Part shown: piece by piece, positions 35,710 to 48,100 of the stretch
Position numbering within the stretch: position 1 is the first letter of the stretch
Layout: every line of letters begins with the position of its first letter
DNA from: Monodelphis domestica
Taxonomy: Eukaryota > Chordata > Mammalia > Didelphimorphia > Didelphidae
Length of the DNA: 64,000 nt
Direction: 5' to 3'
Assembly (NCBI RefSeq): GCF_027887165.1
Contig: NC_077229.1
Coordinates: 111,539,520-111,603,519 of the forward strand
Position numbers and translations under genes: made by a program
The notes under the pieces: model-generated
What the model was told of the DNA's origin: nothing
The model's input: only the letters and a program-made list of their open reading frames with translations
Databases searched by the model: none

Positions 35710-36443
35710 TGTAAGGAATTAAAATTAAAGGTTTGACTAAATATATGAACATTTTAAGATAGTACTGTGGTCACTGATTTAAAGATATTACAGCTCAAGT
35801 CAAATTGATTTTCAGTAGCTTTATTTACAAAGAGGTAGAAAGAGTGAAAGTAGAGAAATGTAAAAGAGGGTAGAGTAAGAAGTCTAGCCTATCACCCTAA
35901 ATGTTGCTCCATCCCGGGCTCAACCTACAAGGGCTTGTTAACCCCTCAGCTGGAGTATTCAGTGGTGAATTAAACAAGGACTCAACCCACACAGCCTCCT
36001 CCAAGAAGGGGAAGCCTCTTTGGAACTAATCTCTCCAGAAACCAGGAAAGGAGGGTCAGCTTCTCACTCACCCATGCTGAAGCTCCGAAGGAGAAGATCC
36101 AGGAGCAGTCCAAGAGCCAGAGTCATAGGTTTAAGTCCAAGTCATAGCTCCAAGCTGCAGTCCCAGTCCAAGATCCTCCAAGCCCAAGATTCAGGCCAAA
36201 GACCCCCTTGAACATGAAGTTCAGAGCTTTTATAGTCCTTTCCCCACATCACTTCTTGTCCCTTCCTCCACTTTACAGAAGCCAATTGCAGTCTTTACAT
36301 TTGCTTAGGACTGTCCAGGGGGTGGTCAGTTGCTTCTGGAATTGTCACCCACTTTAGTAAGTTGTGGACTTATGTAGGGGTGTTTTCAGCTTTTGTTGAT
36401 TAATTTAAAAATGGACAAGGGGAGAGTTAATCCTATATTCACA
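35710..36443 (-). mobile_element. Solo LTR (ERV1-like fossil)
   Basis: It is a 734-bp unit with TG...CA ends and perfect GGAG flanks at 35706-35709 and 36444-36447. Read on the minus strand it has a CTATAAAAG box and an AATAAAG hexamer. It is related to 31206-32033 but clearly diverged, so the two are separate insertions, not the ends of one provirus. Confidence 0.75.
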
Positions 36444-36469
36444 GGAGCAAGCACTAACAAATACCCAGA

Positions 36470-37010
36470 TGGGTTAGGAAGAACTTCTCCAGCTTGCAAT
36501 ACCTGTGCTAAGCCTTAAAGAAAGACAAGTTCTCAGACTGGCAGAGAGAAAGGTGAGCTTATTTGAATGGAGACAAGAGGATGTAATGTTGAATTCACAG
36601 ACTAGTGGTCCCGTTTGGCTGGACCACAAAGCAAACTGTAGGGAAATAATATGGAATAAGCCTGGAGGGGCAACTTAGAGTCTGATCACTTTGTATTTTA
36701 GCCCAGAGGTTGCCATATCCTGGAAGCTTTTGACTAGGGATGAGCCTCTGGATATTTTGACAGGTATATGGTGCATAGATTGGAGAGATTAGTAGGCAGT
36801 GGCAATAACAGTCCAGCCAAGCCTCAATTTGCCCGGGACAAGGAAGTAGACCATGGAAGTAGAGAAGAGACGAATTGGAGTGAGGATGTAAAAGTGGAAA
36901 CCAACAGGTCTTGGCAACTAATTGAATATGGTGATGAAGGGAGAGGAAAGGGTCCAGCAAAAGAGGCACAAAAAGAATGCAACATGGGTGAAAGTCCAGG
37001 AGTGAAAGAT
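36470..37010 (-). mobile_element. L2/L3-type LINE, antisense
   Basis: The plus strand shows AGATTGGAGAGATTAGTAGG, GCAATAACAGTCCAGCCAAG and CTTGGCAACTAATTGAATAT, the reverse of L2-group ORF2. Open frames on both strands here are by-products. Confidence 0.6.
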
Positions 37011-37867
37011 CTTCATTGTTCAGTCTGTGTACCATTGGCCTTGTCTATCTCCTTAAACATCTGTAAGAAACAGATGGGTCTGAAAGACATAGCTGGACAC
37101 TCAACAATAATATTGATTCCAAGTTGCTTTTATCCCAGGAATCCTCTCGACTTTTTAGCTGCAATATGACCACATCCAACCAAATGCCTTAAATGAGATA
37201 AAAAGCCAATGGAGGCACCTTTTCTGGGGCTAGTCCTCAAGGCATTACTGTGTAATCAGCCTCCCAATTTGGGCAGCAGTTAAATAAAATTGAACACAAG
37301 CTTCTCACCAAAGCCACCAAGCCATTCCTGCTTTATATTCGAGCTCTCTCCTCTTACTCTGCATTGTGGGGCTAAAATTAGACTCCTGATACTCAAATCT
37401 ATCCTACTCTGCTTTAAGATAAACACATGCAGCCTGATGGAATCCAGGTTTTTGATGGCTGTGACCTTGAAGGTCCCCTTAATAAATTTAAACTCATCTC
37501 AATCCATTCCATAACACCATGATTCATAATGATTCATAATCGTTTTGGAGGGTAGAAAGAGAGAAAGCTAAAGGGACAAAAAGGGTCCTGTTCAAACAAA
37601 GCAGCACAAAGGAGAGTGTTTAAATAAATACAAAACCTGCCAATTTTGTTCTCTTTAACTCAAACATTCAGTCCCTCATACGAAAGTCTTGAGATTTTTC
37701 TTCTTTGTATAAATGATCTAATTCCTAAAAGCCTTTCATCTTCCTGTGTCATCTGTTTCAAATATAATCACTGTGAAATAAGATGCCAAAAGCAGGAAGT
37801 AAGGAAAAGAGCATTAAACAAGTGGCTTGGAAGTTAAGGTTAATAAGTTGGTGACAAGCCTTAGCCT
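37011..37867. other. Spacer without recognised gene
   Basis: Only a short direct repeat (ATGATTCATA twice, about 37520-37540) stands out. Confidence 0.4.
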
Positions 37868-38005
37868 AGAGGTATGAAGAGAGCCCAGGTCTCGGGGTCA
37901 GGGGTCTTATGGTCAAGCTTCAGTTCCATCCCTAGTTGCATGGCGGTGGTCAAGTTCCTTCTTATCTGAGACTCAGTTTCTTCATGTGTAAAGTTCAAGC
38001 AGTCT
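37868..38005 (+). mobile_element. MIR-like SINE
   Basis: The core reads GGTCAAGTTCCTTCTTATC, then GACTCAGTTTCTTCATGTGT. Confidence 0.55.
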
Positions 38006-38179
38006 TTATGGTGTCAGATTCAGAAAGGGCTGTGGGGAGGCACTACCAGCTGGGTGGATCAGGAAAGGGCTTATGTAGCATCTGGAGACACAAAGCGAGG
38101 GCCAGTCCTCCTGATATGGTAGGTAGCTGGTGTTCCTGGTGGGAAAATATACTTTTTGCCAGCGTTATTATCAGCAATA

Positions 38180-38221
38180 ATGACATATACATATGTGTAT
38201 ATGAGTCTAAACATATACGTA

Positions 38222-38271
<50 letters not shown>

Positions 38272-38500
38272 AATATGCATTCTTCCTCTCCTTCCCCCCC
38301 TCCTCTCCTCTCTCTTCCCACACATACTCTGTCCACCTCTCCCTGTCTCTCTCTCCCTCCCTCCTCTCCCTTTCTCCCTCTCCCCTCTCTTTCCTTCTCT
38401 TCTTCTTCTTCTCCTTCTCCTCCTCCTTCTCCGTCTCCTCCTCCCCCTCTTCCTCCTCTCTCCCTCTCTCTCTCTTTATCTCTCTCTCCCCCTTTCTCTT
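38180..38500. repeat. Compound microsatellite: (TG)(TA)(CA) palindrome then TC/TCC tract
   Basis: 38222-38272 runs TG units, TA units, then CA units and is self-complementary. 38280-38500 is an almost pure pyrimidine tract of CT, CCT and CTT units. The long low-complexity open frames across it are artefacts of composition. Confidence 0.95.
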
Positions 38501-38504
38501 ACAG

Positions 38505-38730
38505 TGGATACAGTGGCAGTGGATACAGTGCCAGGTCTAAAGTCTGAAAGACTCATCTTCCTGAGATCAGATCCAGCCTTAGACACTACCTTTGTGGCCC
38601 ATGGCAAGTCACTTAACCCTGTCTCAGTTTCATCATCTGCAAAATGACCTAGAAAAGTAAATGGCAAATCATTCCAGTATCTTTTGCCAGGAAAACTACA
38701 AATGGGGCCATGAAAAATGACTTTGCAAGT
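38505..38730 (+). mobile_element. tRNA-headed SINE with RTE/BovB-type tail (MAR1-like)
   Basis: CTGAAAGACTCATCTTCCTG, GCAAGTCACTTAACCCTG, CATTCCAGTATCTTTTGCCA and GGGGCCATGAAAAATGAC are in the family order. The head is partly duplicated (GTGGATACAGTG repeated). Confidence 0.8.
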
Positions 38731-38749
38731 TACAAAGAAGTTAGGTATA

Positions 38750-38870
38750 TTGTCTCATTTGTGTTAACCTCATTTTACAGATGAAGAAATTAAGGCAGAA
38801 CTAGGGCCTTAAAACAAGGTCTTCTGACTCCAAGGTCAGTGCTCTCATCACTATAGCAAATACTATACAA
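38750..38870 (-). mobile_element. MIR-like SINE fragment
   Basis: The antisense core reads CATTTTACAGATGAAGAAAT, then CTTCTGACTCCAAGGTCAG. Confidence 0.6.
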
Positions 38871-39644
38871 CTGCAAGACTTACTTTTGAAACTAAAATTA
38901 GAGAAAATAAAGAAACCAGTTCTCAATATTTATAAAATAAATGTTTTATTGGAGATAGGTTTAGTCAATGAAGTATACATGGCATGTTATTAAATAGTTT
39001 AAACTATTCAGATTTTGTTTTGTTTACAAAAGCAGTTTTCTTTTTTAAAAATTATTTACAACCTTGGACACAACACATTTATTTCCCTTCATCTCAGAAT
39101 CCAGTAGAATCATCTGTAAGGCTGGAAGTCTCCAAAACACCATTTTTAAAATGCTGGTAACAGCTAAAACACCCTCTGTGTGCATAGAATTCATGATTTA
39201 AAATAGGAAAGTTATACTTTCACTGAAATAACATCCTCATAAATTACCAGCTATTACATTATGGTAACCCTAAGCTTCAGACACATTTACAGGCACACCT
39301 CATAAGAAAAGGCAATGATGAGGTCATCCAGCAATAATATCACTGTCATTATAACCAGATTTTACCATTCTCTCGCCAGAACATTATTAGGTAGCGAGTG
39401 CTCATTGAGTGTCTTGAGTCTAGGGCCCCTTTTTTGCCTCTTTTTATATCTCCAGCACACTTAGCACAGTGCTTGGCACACATCAGGCACTTAAATGCTT
39501 ATTGATTGATTGATGTGTCCATGCCTAATGTCATTTCTGTGGAACCAAGTTTCTGTAAAGCGACAGCGATGTGTTCACTTTACATAAGTTGTCTCACGTA
39601 TTTCTCATGCTGATCCTCTGAGATAAGGAATATCACTCTGACGA
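38871..39644. other. Spacer; possible distal DENND3 3' end
   Basis: 39410-39515 is a sense L2 3' end (CACAGTGCTTGGCACACATC). A minus-strand AATAAA lies at about 38945 and could end a long DENND3 transcript, but nothing decides this. The rest is unclassified AT-rich DNA. Confidence 0.35.
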
Positions 39645-39870
39645 TAACGACAGATAGCAAAGTGCTTAACAAGTTACCTCATTTGATCCTCACAACAACC
39701 CTGGGAGGTAGGTGCTCTTATTATCCCCATTTCATAGATGAGGAAATTAAAGTTTAAAGGGTTGCGACATGCCCAGAATCACAAAGTTAAGAAGTGTCTG
39801 AAGCAGGCTTTGAACTCACGTCTTCCTGACTCCAAGTCCAGCCCTCTACTCACTGTACCACATCTAGCCA
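39645..39870 (-). mobile_element. MIR-like SINE
   Basis: The antisense reads AACAACCCTGGGAGGTAGGT, CATTTCATAGATGAGGAAAT, CTTCCTGACTCCAAGTCCAG. Confidence 0.75.
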
Positions 39871-40539
39871 CTCTTATCACCCAGTGTTCTATTTTTGAGG
39901 GATCAATTACTGGTACTGGGTTAGGAAGACCTACATATAAAGGTCATGTATGTAAAAACTCAACATTTTGGATTCTTTGGGGCGAGGAGGTGGTGGGAGG
40001 AGAAAGAAAAAAATGGGAAAATGATTGGCTTTGTCTAAATACCTGGATCATAATGCCTGGACATATGGACCTTAGACTCAAGATTTCTATTTTCATCCAT
40101 TATGTCTGACATAATGGAGAGTCCCAAACAGGTTTGTTAAAAGCAAATCTTGTTTCCATCCACTAAACACATTTCATTGGGAACCTGTGACAAGTGGCGC
40201 CCAAATAGGGTTCCAATGGCAGGTGGAATGCAAATACCTGCGATGGATACTCACATGGGGATGGGGTTCTCTCTAATACTACAAGTATTACATGTCCAAA
40301 GTAGAAATCCTTCCAATGGACCCCCAAAACCAGTTGTTTCCATCACATTGACTTTGTCCTGGATTTTGCCAATAAAAGAATGCCATTCCACCATAAGAAT
40401 TCTTTGAAAAATTGTTTCAATCTCCATGAAAGTCCTTCTATCATGGCTTCTCATGGCATGGCGGTGAGCCAGAGGGGCTTGAAGGTCGTGCCAGAAAAAG
40501 GCAAGCTCCCAAAGTTCCATACTTTTATTTTCATTTATT
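39871..40539. other. Spacer with a lysine-tRNA primer-site-like motif
   Basis: TGGCGCCCAAATAGGG at 40195-40210 resembles a retroviral tRNA-Lys primer-binding site and is preceded by CCTGTGACAAG. No paired LTR or gag is recognised around it. A CCAATAAAAG lies at 40370-40380. The rest is unclassified. Confidence 0.35.
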
Positions 40540-40587
40540 TATTTATTTGTTTGTTTGCTCATTTATTGATTGATTGATTGATTGATT
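40540..40587. repeat. Compound tetranucleotide repeat
   Basis: TTTA, TTTG and TTGA units follow each other without a break. Confidence 0.9.
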
Positions 40588-40706
40588 TTAAAAAACCCTT
40601 ACCTTCCATCTTGGAATCACTATTGTATATTGGTTCCAAGGCAGAAGAGTGGTAAGAGCTAGCCAATGGGGGTTAAGTGACTTGCCCAGGGTCACATAAG
40701 TTCTAT
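40588..40706 (-). mobile_element. tRNA-headed SINE 3' part
   Basis: The plus strand reads AAACCCTTACCTTCCATC, then TGGTTCCAAGGCAGAAGAG and GTTAAGTGACTTGCCCAGG. The head half is missing. Confidence 0.85.
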
Positions 40707-41931
40707 ACCTTTAAAGGCAGCTGGGTGTTTGCAGTCTGAGCACTAGCCCAGTCAAGTACAACTATCATTCCTAGAACGCTGGCAGGGTATTTGGGCCGGG
40801 GGTGGTGGTGGTGGTGGTGGGGTAGTTATAACAACCTATGAAACTGTCTGCTAAAGAACTGAGGAAGTTCAGTTTGTAATCAGAGAGAGACTGAGACCAG
40901 TGAAAAGAGATAATTGAATTACTGAAATATCAACATTTTAACATTGATGTACTCTTCCCAGAACTCCCTTCTCCTTTATTTTTGCAGCACCATATACAAA
41001 TGTAATTAAGCACAGAAAAACCCTCAAGTTGTCCCTGTATTCCTGGTAGACAGCTTCTATGTAGGTGAGATTAATACCCAACCCGAGGGCTATACAATAT
41101 TTAAAAGTAAATTTTATGGGTGTGCTTTTAAAATGCTGCCCTTATGAAAGAATCTTATTATTCAAGTAATGAGTATAGAAACTAAAAAATATTTATGAAG
41201 CTTCCTTCATGACACAAGTGAGGAGGTACTTAAAAAACTTGGGCATTGGACATAGGTGTGTAACCCAAAGAGCCAGCTCCAATGGTCATTTCTGGGCTGT
41301 CTACACAGGGGAATCATGAGCTTGATCTTAGATGGGGACGGGTGACAGCTATGGAAGACTGAATGACAAAAGTAAGCAAGCTCATGAAATTCATCTAAAA
41401 TTTAAATAAAAACATAAAGCTTTTAATCACAAACCTGTGGCTCTGCAAGTAGACCCACGACACGGTCTGACGGTTGGACACGGCAGAGTCTCTCTAGGAT
41501 TTGGTCAGAAAGTTTTCCAATTGACTCTTACAAGTCCTAGCACCATTGTTACTAGAATTTTCAAGCACAGCCAAGAATTCACTGAGGGGATCATCTTGGA
41601 GCAAATAGAAGTCTTGGTCCATTTGCTATACCAGGAAAGGGACCAGAGTGGAATTTAACCTGGCAAAAGTGGCGATTGTCTCAGCAATATCATGGTGGAG
41701 TTTGGTCACAGTTCTATGACTTTAAATGAGTAACTTCCCTTTTCTGAAAATGAATGAGCTGGACTAAAGGACTTCTAAAGGTTCTTCCATTTCTTTCCAT
41801 TAAAAAAAATGTGATAAATGTACAGCAACCACAAAGGTACAAATTTTAGAGTTTAAAATACTCCTCAATGGTCCTATTTTCTGGTCACCCTACTGACAAT
41901 CTGTAGGAAATGCATCTGAAAGTGCTAAAAA
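40707..41931 (-). other. DENND3: Probable DENND3 3' UTR
   Basis: This lies directly after the DENND3 stop. A minus-strand AATAAA at 40975-40980 (TTTATT on plus) would give a 3' UTR of about 960 nt, but no strong GT-rich element follows, so the true end may be further. It contains a (GGT)n stretch at 40800-40822 and a sense MIR piece at about 41690-41800. No other gene is seen. Confidence 0.5.
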
Positions 41932-42132
41932 TTATTCAACTTTCCAAATAGCAATCTTTCCTTCTTCTCTGCCTGAACCGCTCAGCACATATCGGTCCTC
42001 TGCCGAACACAAAGCCTTTACCATGTCAGCGTGAGCCACCAACTCTTTCTCTACAGTTCTCTTATCAGCATCAATCACATAGATTTTTCCTTTGTATTTC
42101 CCCTGGGACAGTCCTTTGCTGCCAACCCAGAT
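41932..42132 (-). CDS. DENND3: DENND3 last coding exon (final WD40 strands and stop)
   Basis: It begins [10 protein letters not shown], includes [20 protein letters not shown] and closes with [16 protein letters not shown] and TAA at 41932-41934. The acceptor CTTCAG is preceded by an uninterrupted (CTT)n microsatellite that stands in for the polypyrimidine tract. The last strand would close the propeller by pairing with an earlier blade, as in other WD40 proteins. Confidence 0.97.
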   Translation of the reverse strand: MWVGSKGLSQGKYKGKIYVIDADKRTVEKELVAHADMVKALCSAEDRYVLSGSGREEGKIAIWKVE

Positions 42133-45100
42133 CTGAAGAAGAAGAAGAAGAAGAAGAAGAAAAACATGAGTTAACATCTAGGGATAGGATAAGAGAATTG
42201 TCTTTTTGAAATATTTTTATTGGGAGGGCAACTGGGTGGCTCAGTGGATGGAGAGCCAGGCCTAGAGATGGAAGGTCCTAGGTTCAAATCTGGCCTCAGA
42301 CACTTCCTAGCTGTGTGATCCTAGGCATGTCACTTAACCCCCATTCCTAGCCTTATCACTCTTCTTGGAACCAATACACAGTATTGATTCTAAGACAGAA
42401 TGTAAGGGTTTTTAAAAAATTACTTTTTTTCAATTACATGTAAAACTTAAAAAAAAATATTTGTTTTTCAAAATTTGGTGTTCCAAATTCTCTACCTCCC
42501 TTGAGAAGGCAAACAATTTGACAGAAATTATACATATGAAGTCACTGAAAACACATTTCCATATTAGCTGTGTTGCAGCTAAAGGTACAGTGGATGGTGG
42601 CCAAGAATAGAGTCAAGAATATCTGAGTTCAGATATAATCTAAGACATTTACTAGCTGTGTGATCCTGGGCAAGTCACTTAATTCTGTTTGCTTCAGTTT
42701 TCAGTAAAATGAGTTAGAGAAGGAAATAGCAAATTCTCCAGTGTCTTTGCCAAAAAAACCAACCAAACAAACAAACAAACAAAAAAACCAAAAAGGGATC
42801 ATGAAAAGTTGAATATGACTGAAAATGACAAAGTGACTTTTTTTTTTTAAACCCTTACCTTCTGTCTTGGAGTCAATACTGTGTATTGGCTCCAAGGCAG
42901 AAGAGTGGTAAGGGCTAGGCAATGGGGGTCAAGTGACTTGCCCAGGGCCACACAGCTGGGAAGTGTCTAAGGCCAGATTTGAACCTAGGACCTCCCGTCT
43001 CTAGGCCTGGCTCTCAATCCACTGAGCTACCCAGCTGCCCCCTAAAAAGCAACATTTTAAAAGAAAACAGAGGGGAAAAAAAAGAAAAAGAAAACAGACC
43101 AAAAAAAGTAAAAACAAAAAAACAAGAAAAAGAAAGTCAAAAAGTTATATTTGATCTGCTTTCAAGACTCCATCATGAACTGATATTTTTTAAAAAAGCA
43201 TTTTATATCCACCATCATCCAAAAGCATTTTATCCACCATATATATGATAGAGCTCCTTCTCTACTACGAACTTACATTCCAGTTGCAGACACCACCAGT
43301 ACAAATGAAAACACGATAATAATTCTGAACTGATTAATTCTGGAATAGGCCCTCCACAACCAAAATCGGCAAAGGTGATCTAAATGTTGAAGGTAACAAT
43401 TCTCATAAGCAAGAAGGCACGTGGGGAAAACAATAGCAATGAAATAATCACCATCATGATGAAGATACATTTAGAGAATGCATTCTCCTTCCCATCTCCA
43501 CCCCAAAGCAGAAACGGTGATGACATCTGAAGAAGGAACAATTTAAATCTTTTTATTTGGGGATTCTGTAAATCCAGGGGAGTGCAGATACCTGGAGAAG
43601 GTGGAACTTTTAAAGGAAAATGTTTTTGACTCTTTATGGAGTTGAGTATGAGTCCTATGATTTTCTATTGAGTTAAGTATAACCTGTCTTAACAATTAAC
43701 TTTTTATTATTCTGATTGTGTTCGTGAGAACACTTCTTTTCCCTTTTTTTTTAAGGGAGAGCTAGGCATGAATTAAATCCTGATGTTCCTGGTTGTAAAT
43801 CCTACATGGTGTGTATATCCGAGAAAATTACTGAGAAGTCTCCAAGACTGAATCCAGACCATGTGAACTCAGAACCTCAGTTTTGAGCAATGGGTTGGTT
43901 ATATTTAGAAAATACTTTTTTAAATATATCCAGATAACAAAGCACTTCTCCCTTAATAATTCTGTGACATGAGGTAATTATTCCCAATTAACAGATGAGG
44001 AAACCATCTCAGAATGAAGAAATGATTTCCTCAAAGTCATATGGTTGAATGACGTTCTTGCCCTTATTCCACGGTTCCCTCTTATGTTTTATGGGACTGT
44101 TAATCATTTTTCTAAAGCTCTTTCACTTTCCTTATCCAGTTGACTTTGGAAGGAACAAGCATTTGATTTCTTAATCACCGTCTTCTCAATATGAATCCTT
44201 CCTGACCCTTCTAAAAGTATTGGACAGGATCGGCTTCACCCTTTTTCTGGATGCTCTCACTTGGTTCTCCTCCCGCTTGTCTGACTGCTCCTCACTTTTG
44301 TTGTGAGTTTTTGTTTCATGGGATTTTTAGGGTGGACTTTTATCCCACAAATTGTGGTTGTACCCATGGCTCACATGACCCAAAATTCTCTTATTTTCTC
44401 CAGCCTTTCACCACCAGCTGCCTACTGGGCATTTTGTACTAGACGTATCAAATGCAACATGTTCAGAACAAAACTCATCTCTCCCCCAAACTCTTGTCTC
44501 TGATCCCCTCTAACCACCAAGGGTACCACCACATCCTTCCAATCGCCCAGGTCTAGAACCTTGGTGTCATCCTTGACTTTTCCCCACATAGCCAATCTGG
44601 TGCCAGATCTTGACATTTCTCTCTCCGGAGTTTCTCTAACCTCTCCTTTCCTCTTCTACCATCGCCTCTAGATCAGGCTTAGCATCTCCTGGCATGGCCA
44701 AGACAACACTCTCTTCTCTGATCTGCCCACATTCAGTCTTGCCCAATTCCAACAGCCTTAACTGAGTGGCCTGAGTGACTTTTCTAAAGATCTAATCATG
44801 TTAACCCCTCCCACACTCAATAATCTACGGTTTCTCCCTATCTCCTGTGTCCTGAATGGAAAGCTCTCTACAGCGGTGCCCCTGGTCTGGGACTGACCCC
44901 ATGATTCTGACGAATGACAGTGACAAGGTTTATACCTGGTTCTTCACTTTGATCATACAGCTGATTTCAGAACAGTCTTGAAGCTGAATTTGATGAGGTG
45001 GCCTTGAGAAATCCTTTATGTTCCAGACGTATATGTCCGTGTGTCCAGCACATGCCGCCCAGACCTGATCTTGCTAAAATACAAGTAAGAGTAGGAAGTT

Positions 45101-48100
45101 TTTATTCTGGCATTTTACGGCTAAGCAATATTGGCTCTGGCAATAACGTCCCACAATGAACTGCTCTGAAGTACCTCGGGAACCAGCTGGAAGCAGAGGA
45201 AGGAGGTGGATATTTCCTTAGAAAGCTCATCAATTTTCAGTTCTTGCCGAAAAAATCCATTTGTTGTCACAACCATAATGCTGTGGCCTATACCTATAGT
45301 GTTGAAAAAGAAAAAGAAAAAAGAGCCATTCACAGTGGGCACATCCAGATCCCACGTTTCTGAGAAAACACATCCTAGAATACCCTGAACAGGGTCAAGA
45401 AGAATTGGAGTGACTGAAATGACTGAACAATAACAGGAGGTATTGGGAGAGAGAAGTTTCATCAAGGTACGATCTGTGGCCTCATGAAGGTGGAGTTTAG
45501 CAGGGAGAGATGAGAACCCAGGAAACTCTACCATGTGTCCCTCGCAGGAGGCATGTCAGAATGGGGCAAAATCAGGTGGTCCTGGAGGATGGAAGAGGAG
45601 AGGCGGCAGCGGGCATCATGGAGGGGGTGGCAGAGATCCCTGGAGGCTTTCAAGTGTATTAATTAGAATCTTTGGATTCATCTCCCAGAAGCCCCTTAGT
45701 ATTTCCCAAAATTCCCTTTAATCTCTCCAGTGCCTCCATGTTTGTGTGATTACGTGATTATATTTAAGTGGCAGTAGCTCCTCCCACAGGCTCACTCTTT
45801 GACCTGTGACTGGGCTGAGTTCAGGCAGTTCTTTTGCTTTAGTTATTATTAATAAAACTTTATAAAGGATAATAGTTATTGTATATTAATTTTAATCTTT
45901 ACACAAGGATGATGAGGACCAAGGAATCTCAACTGTCTCCTGCTTCACTTTGGAGAGGGTTTGGCAGATGCCCTTGTCGCTTGGCCCCTAAATGTCTGCT
46001 TCACTGCAGAACTGCCTTCCTGATTCATCCAAGCAAATGGCAGTTGGCCAAAGTAACTTAACAAACTATATACATACATATATGTATATATATGCACACA
46101 CACATACACACACATATATATATACATACACACACATATATATGAAATAAGATTATATATACACATGTGAAATAAAATTTTATCTATATATATATGAAAC
46201 TGATCTTTGGATACAACTATTAAAAAAAAAAGACCAAGAAAAAGTCTGAATAAGGGGAGGCAGGGAAGGACTGAATATGTATAAGGAACAGCATGGCAGA
46301 AAGCACAAGGAGAAACACAAGACATGATCCAGGGGTTCAGGAAAACTTAGCTTGACGAGGCCATGGAGGACATGAAGGAGGGTGTAAAATGGAGATTTGA
46401 ACCCCAAACTTCAATTCCCAGAAGTTCTTGGTAGTTCCCAGAATTCCCTAAAATCTCAACTGAGGTCCTCATCTGGGCAGAGAACAAAAGGGGTATTTAA
46501 ACTGACTGTACCACCTACTTGTCTCTCTCTCAGCTTCCACTTCTAGGCACACGGCTCTCTACCTAGCAGGCAAGATATAGGTTGCATGTGCTTTCTTATT
46601 TTGTATTTTCTTTATTTTGTAATCTTTAATAAACCTCTAAAAATATAATACTTTTAGCAGAGAAAATAATTTTAATTATAACAGTTTGGCAACCACTAGA
46701 TTGGATGAGAACTTCTCAAATTAAAAAAAAAAAGATAGCTTAGATAATGATTTCTAAGCCACATTTCTCCAAGGCTTTTTAGCTCCTCCTAAGATCATTC
46801 TCCGGCTTCAGCCCCAGCCCTGCCCGGCTGCTGCATTCTTCTGCTATGGGAAGCCTTCAATGACAAGTAATGGAGTTTGAATTTTACAAGTCAGCCAATA
46901 AAGATCCATTGAAGATATTTAAGCTAACATGTGTGACCCTGAACAAATCATTTAATCTTTTTGCTTATGTTTCCTCTACTGTAAAATGGGATAATAATAG
47001 CCCTTAGGGTAGGGTTGTAATGAGAATCAAAATTAATGACAATAACAACAATAATAATGATGATAGATAATATTTATATAGCTCTTACTATGTGCCAGGC
47101 ACCATGCTAATAGATTTATAATTATTGTCTCATTTTATCTTTAAAACAACCCTGAGAAATAAGTGCTATTAGTATTCCCATTCGCAGATGAGGAAATTGA
47201 GGCAAACAGAAGTTAAGTGACTTAATAAGCCAATAAGCATCAGAGGCCAGATTTGAGCTCCAGTTTTCCCGACTCTACCATGGGATAAAACAAGATATTA
47301 TTTGTAAAAGAACTTAGCACAGTGCCTAGCACATAGTAGGTACTACATGAATGCCTGCTTCCTCCTCCTCTTCCAAGTACATGATATGACCAGATATTTG
47401 CATAAGACTTTCCAGTAAGTTCCTAGAGGATAAAGACTAATTTTTTACCTTTGAGTTTCCAGCAGCTAATATAGTACCTGGCACACAGTAGGTGCTTAAT
47501 AAATGTTTATTGAATTGAATAAGGAAGATTAGTTTGGTAGCATAAGGAAGGAGAGATAAGAAGTGAATGCTTTTCCTCCTCACCTCCACCTCCTAGCTTC
47601 CTCCAGGATTTGGCTCAAATCCTAAATTCTCAAATTCTAAATTCTCCATTCTAAAATGTATAACCATGGGCAAGTTACTGAGCCTCAGCTTCCTTCTCCC
47701 TAAGATGGGATTATTAACCCCCATATTAGTGATCTCACAAGGCTGGTGTAAGGATTAGATTAGGCAAAATGACTTTCACAAACCTTAAAGCCCTAATCGA
47801 TATTATTGTCAAATAAACTATTGCAACTTCTCTGCTTCTTGGCTATAGACCCAAAACCACCTAAAAACTGTAAGTCTCAAATTCTAAAAGAAATCTTTCC
47901 TGGCCATCCCCCAGCCCCATCCCTCCAAGATCACCTTCCACTTATTCCTGGATATATCTCATATGTACCATATTCTGCTCCTTGAAGGTAAGGGACAATG
48001 TTCTTCCTTTTTTTTCTTTTTGGATACCCAGGACTTAGCACAGTATCTGGCATGAAGTCAATGCCCCAACATGTTTGTTGACTGACCGACCAATATTAGG

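Noticed and set aside
31206-36443. The two 730-830-bp LTRs as the ends of one provirus
   Set aside because: They are too diverged from each other, 35710-36443 has its own GGAG duplication, and no retroviral gene lies between.
37936-38647. 163- and 203-codon open frames
   Set aside because: They run across MIR, TG/TA/CA and pyrimidine microsatellites and a SINE, with no domain.
42133-42177. Signal-peptide-like [15 protein letters not shown] start on the last DENND3 exon
   Set aside because: The leucines come from the intronic (CTT)n tract upstream of the CAG acceptor; the exon starts at IWVGSKG.
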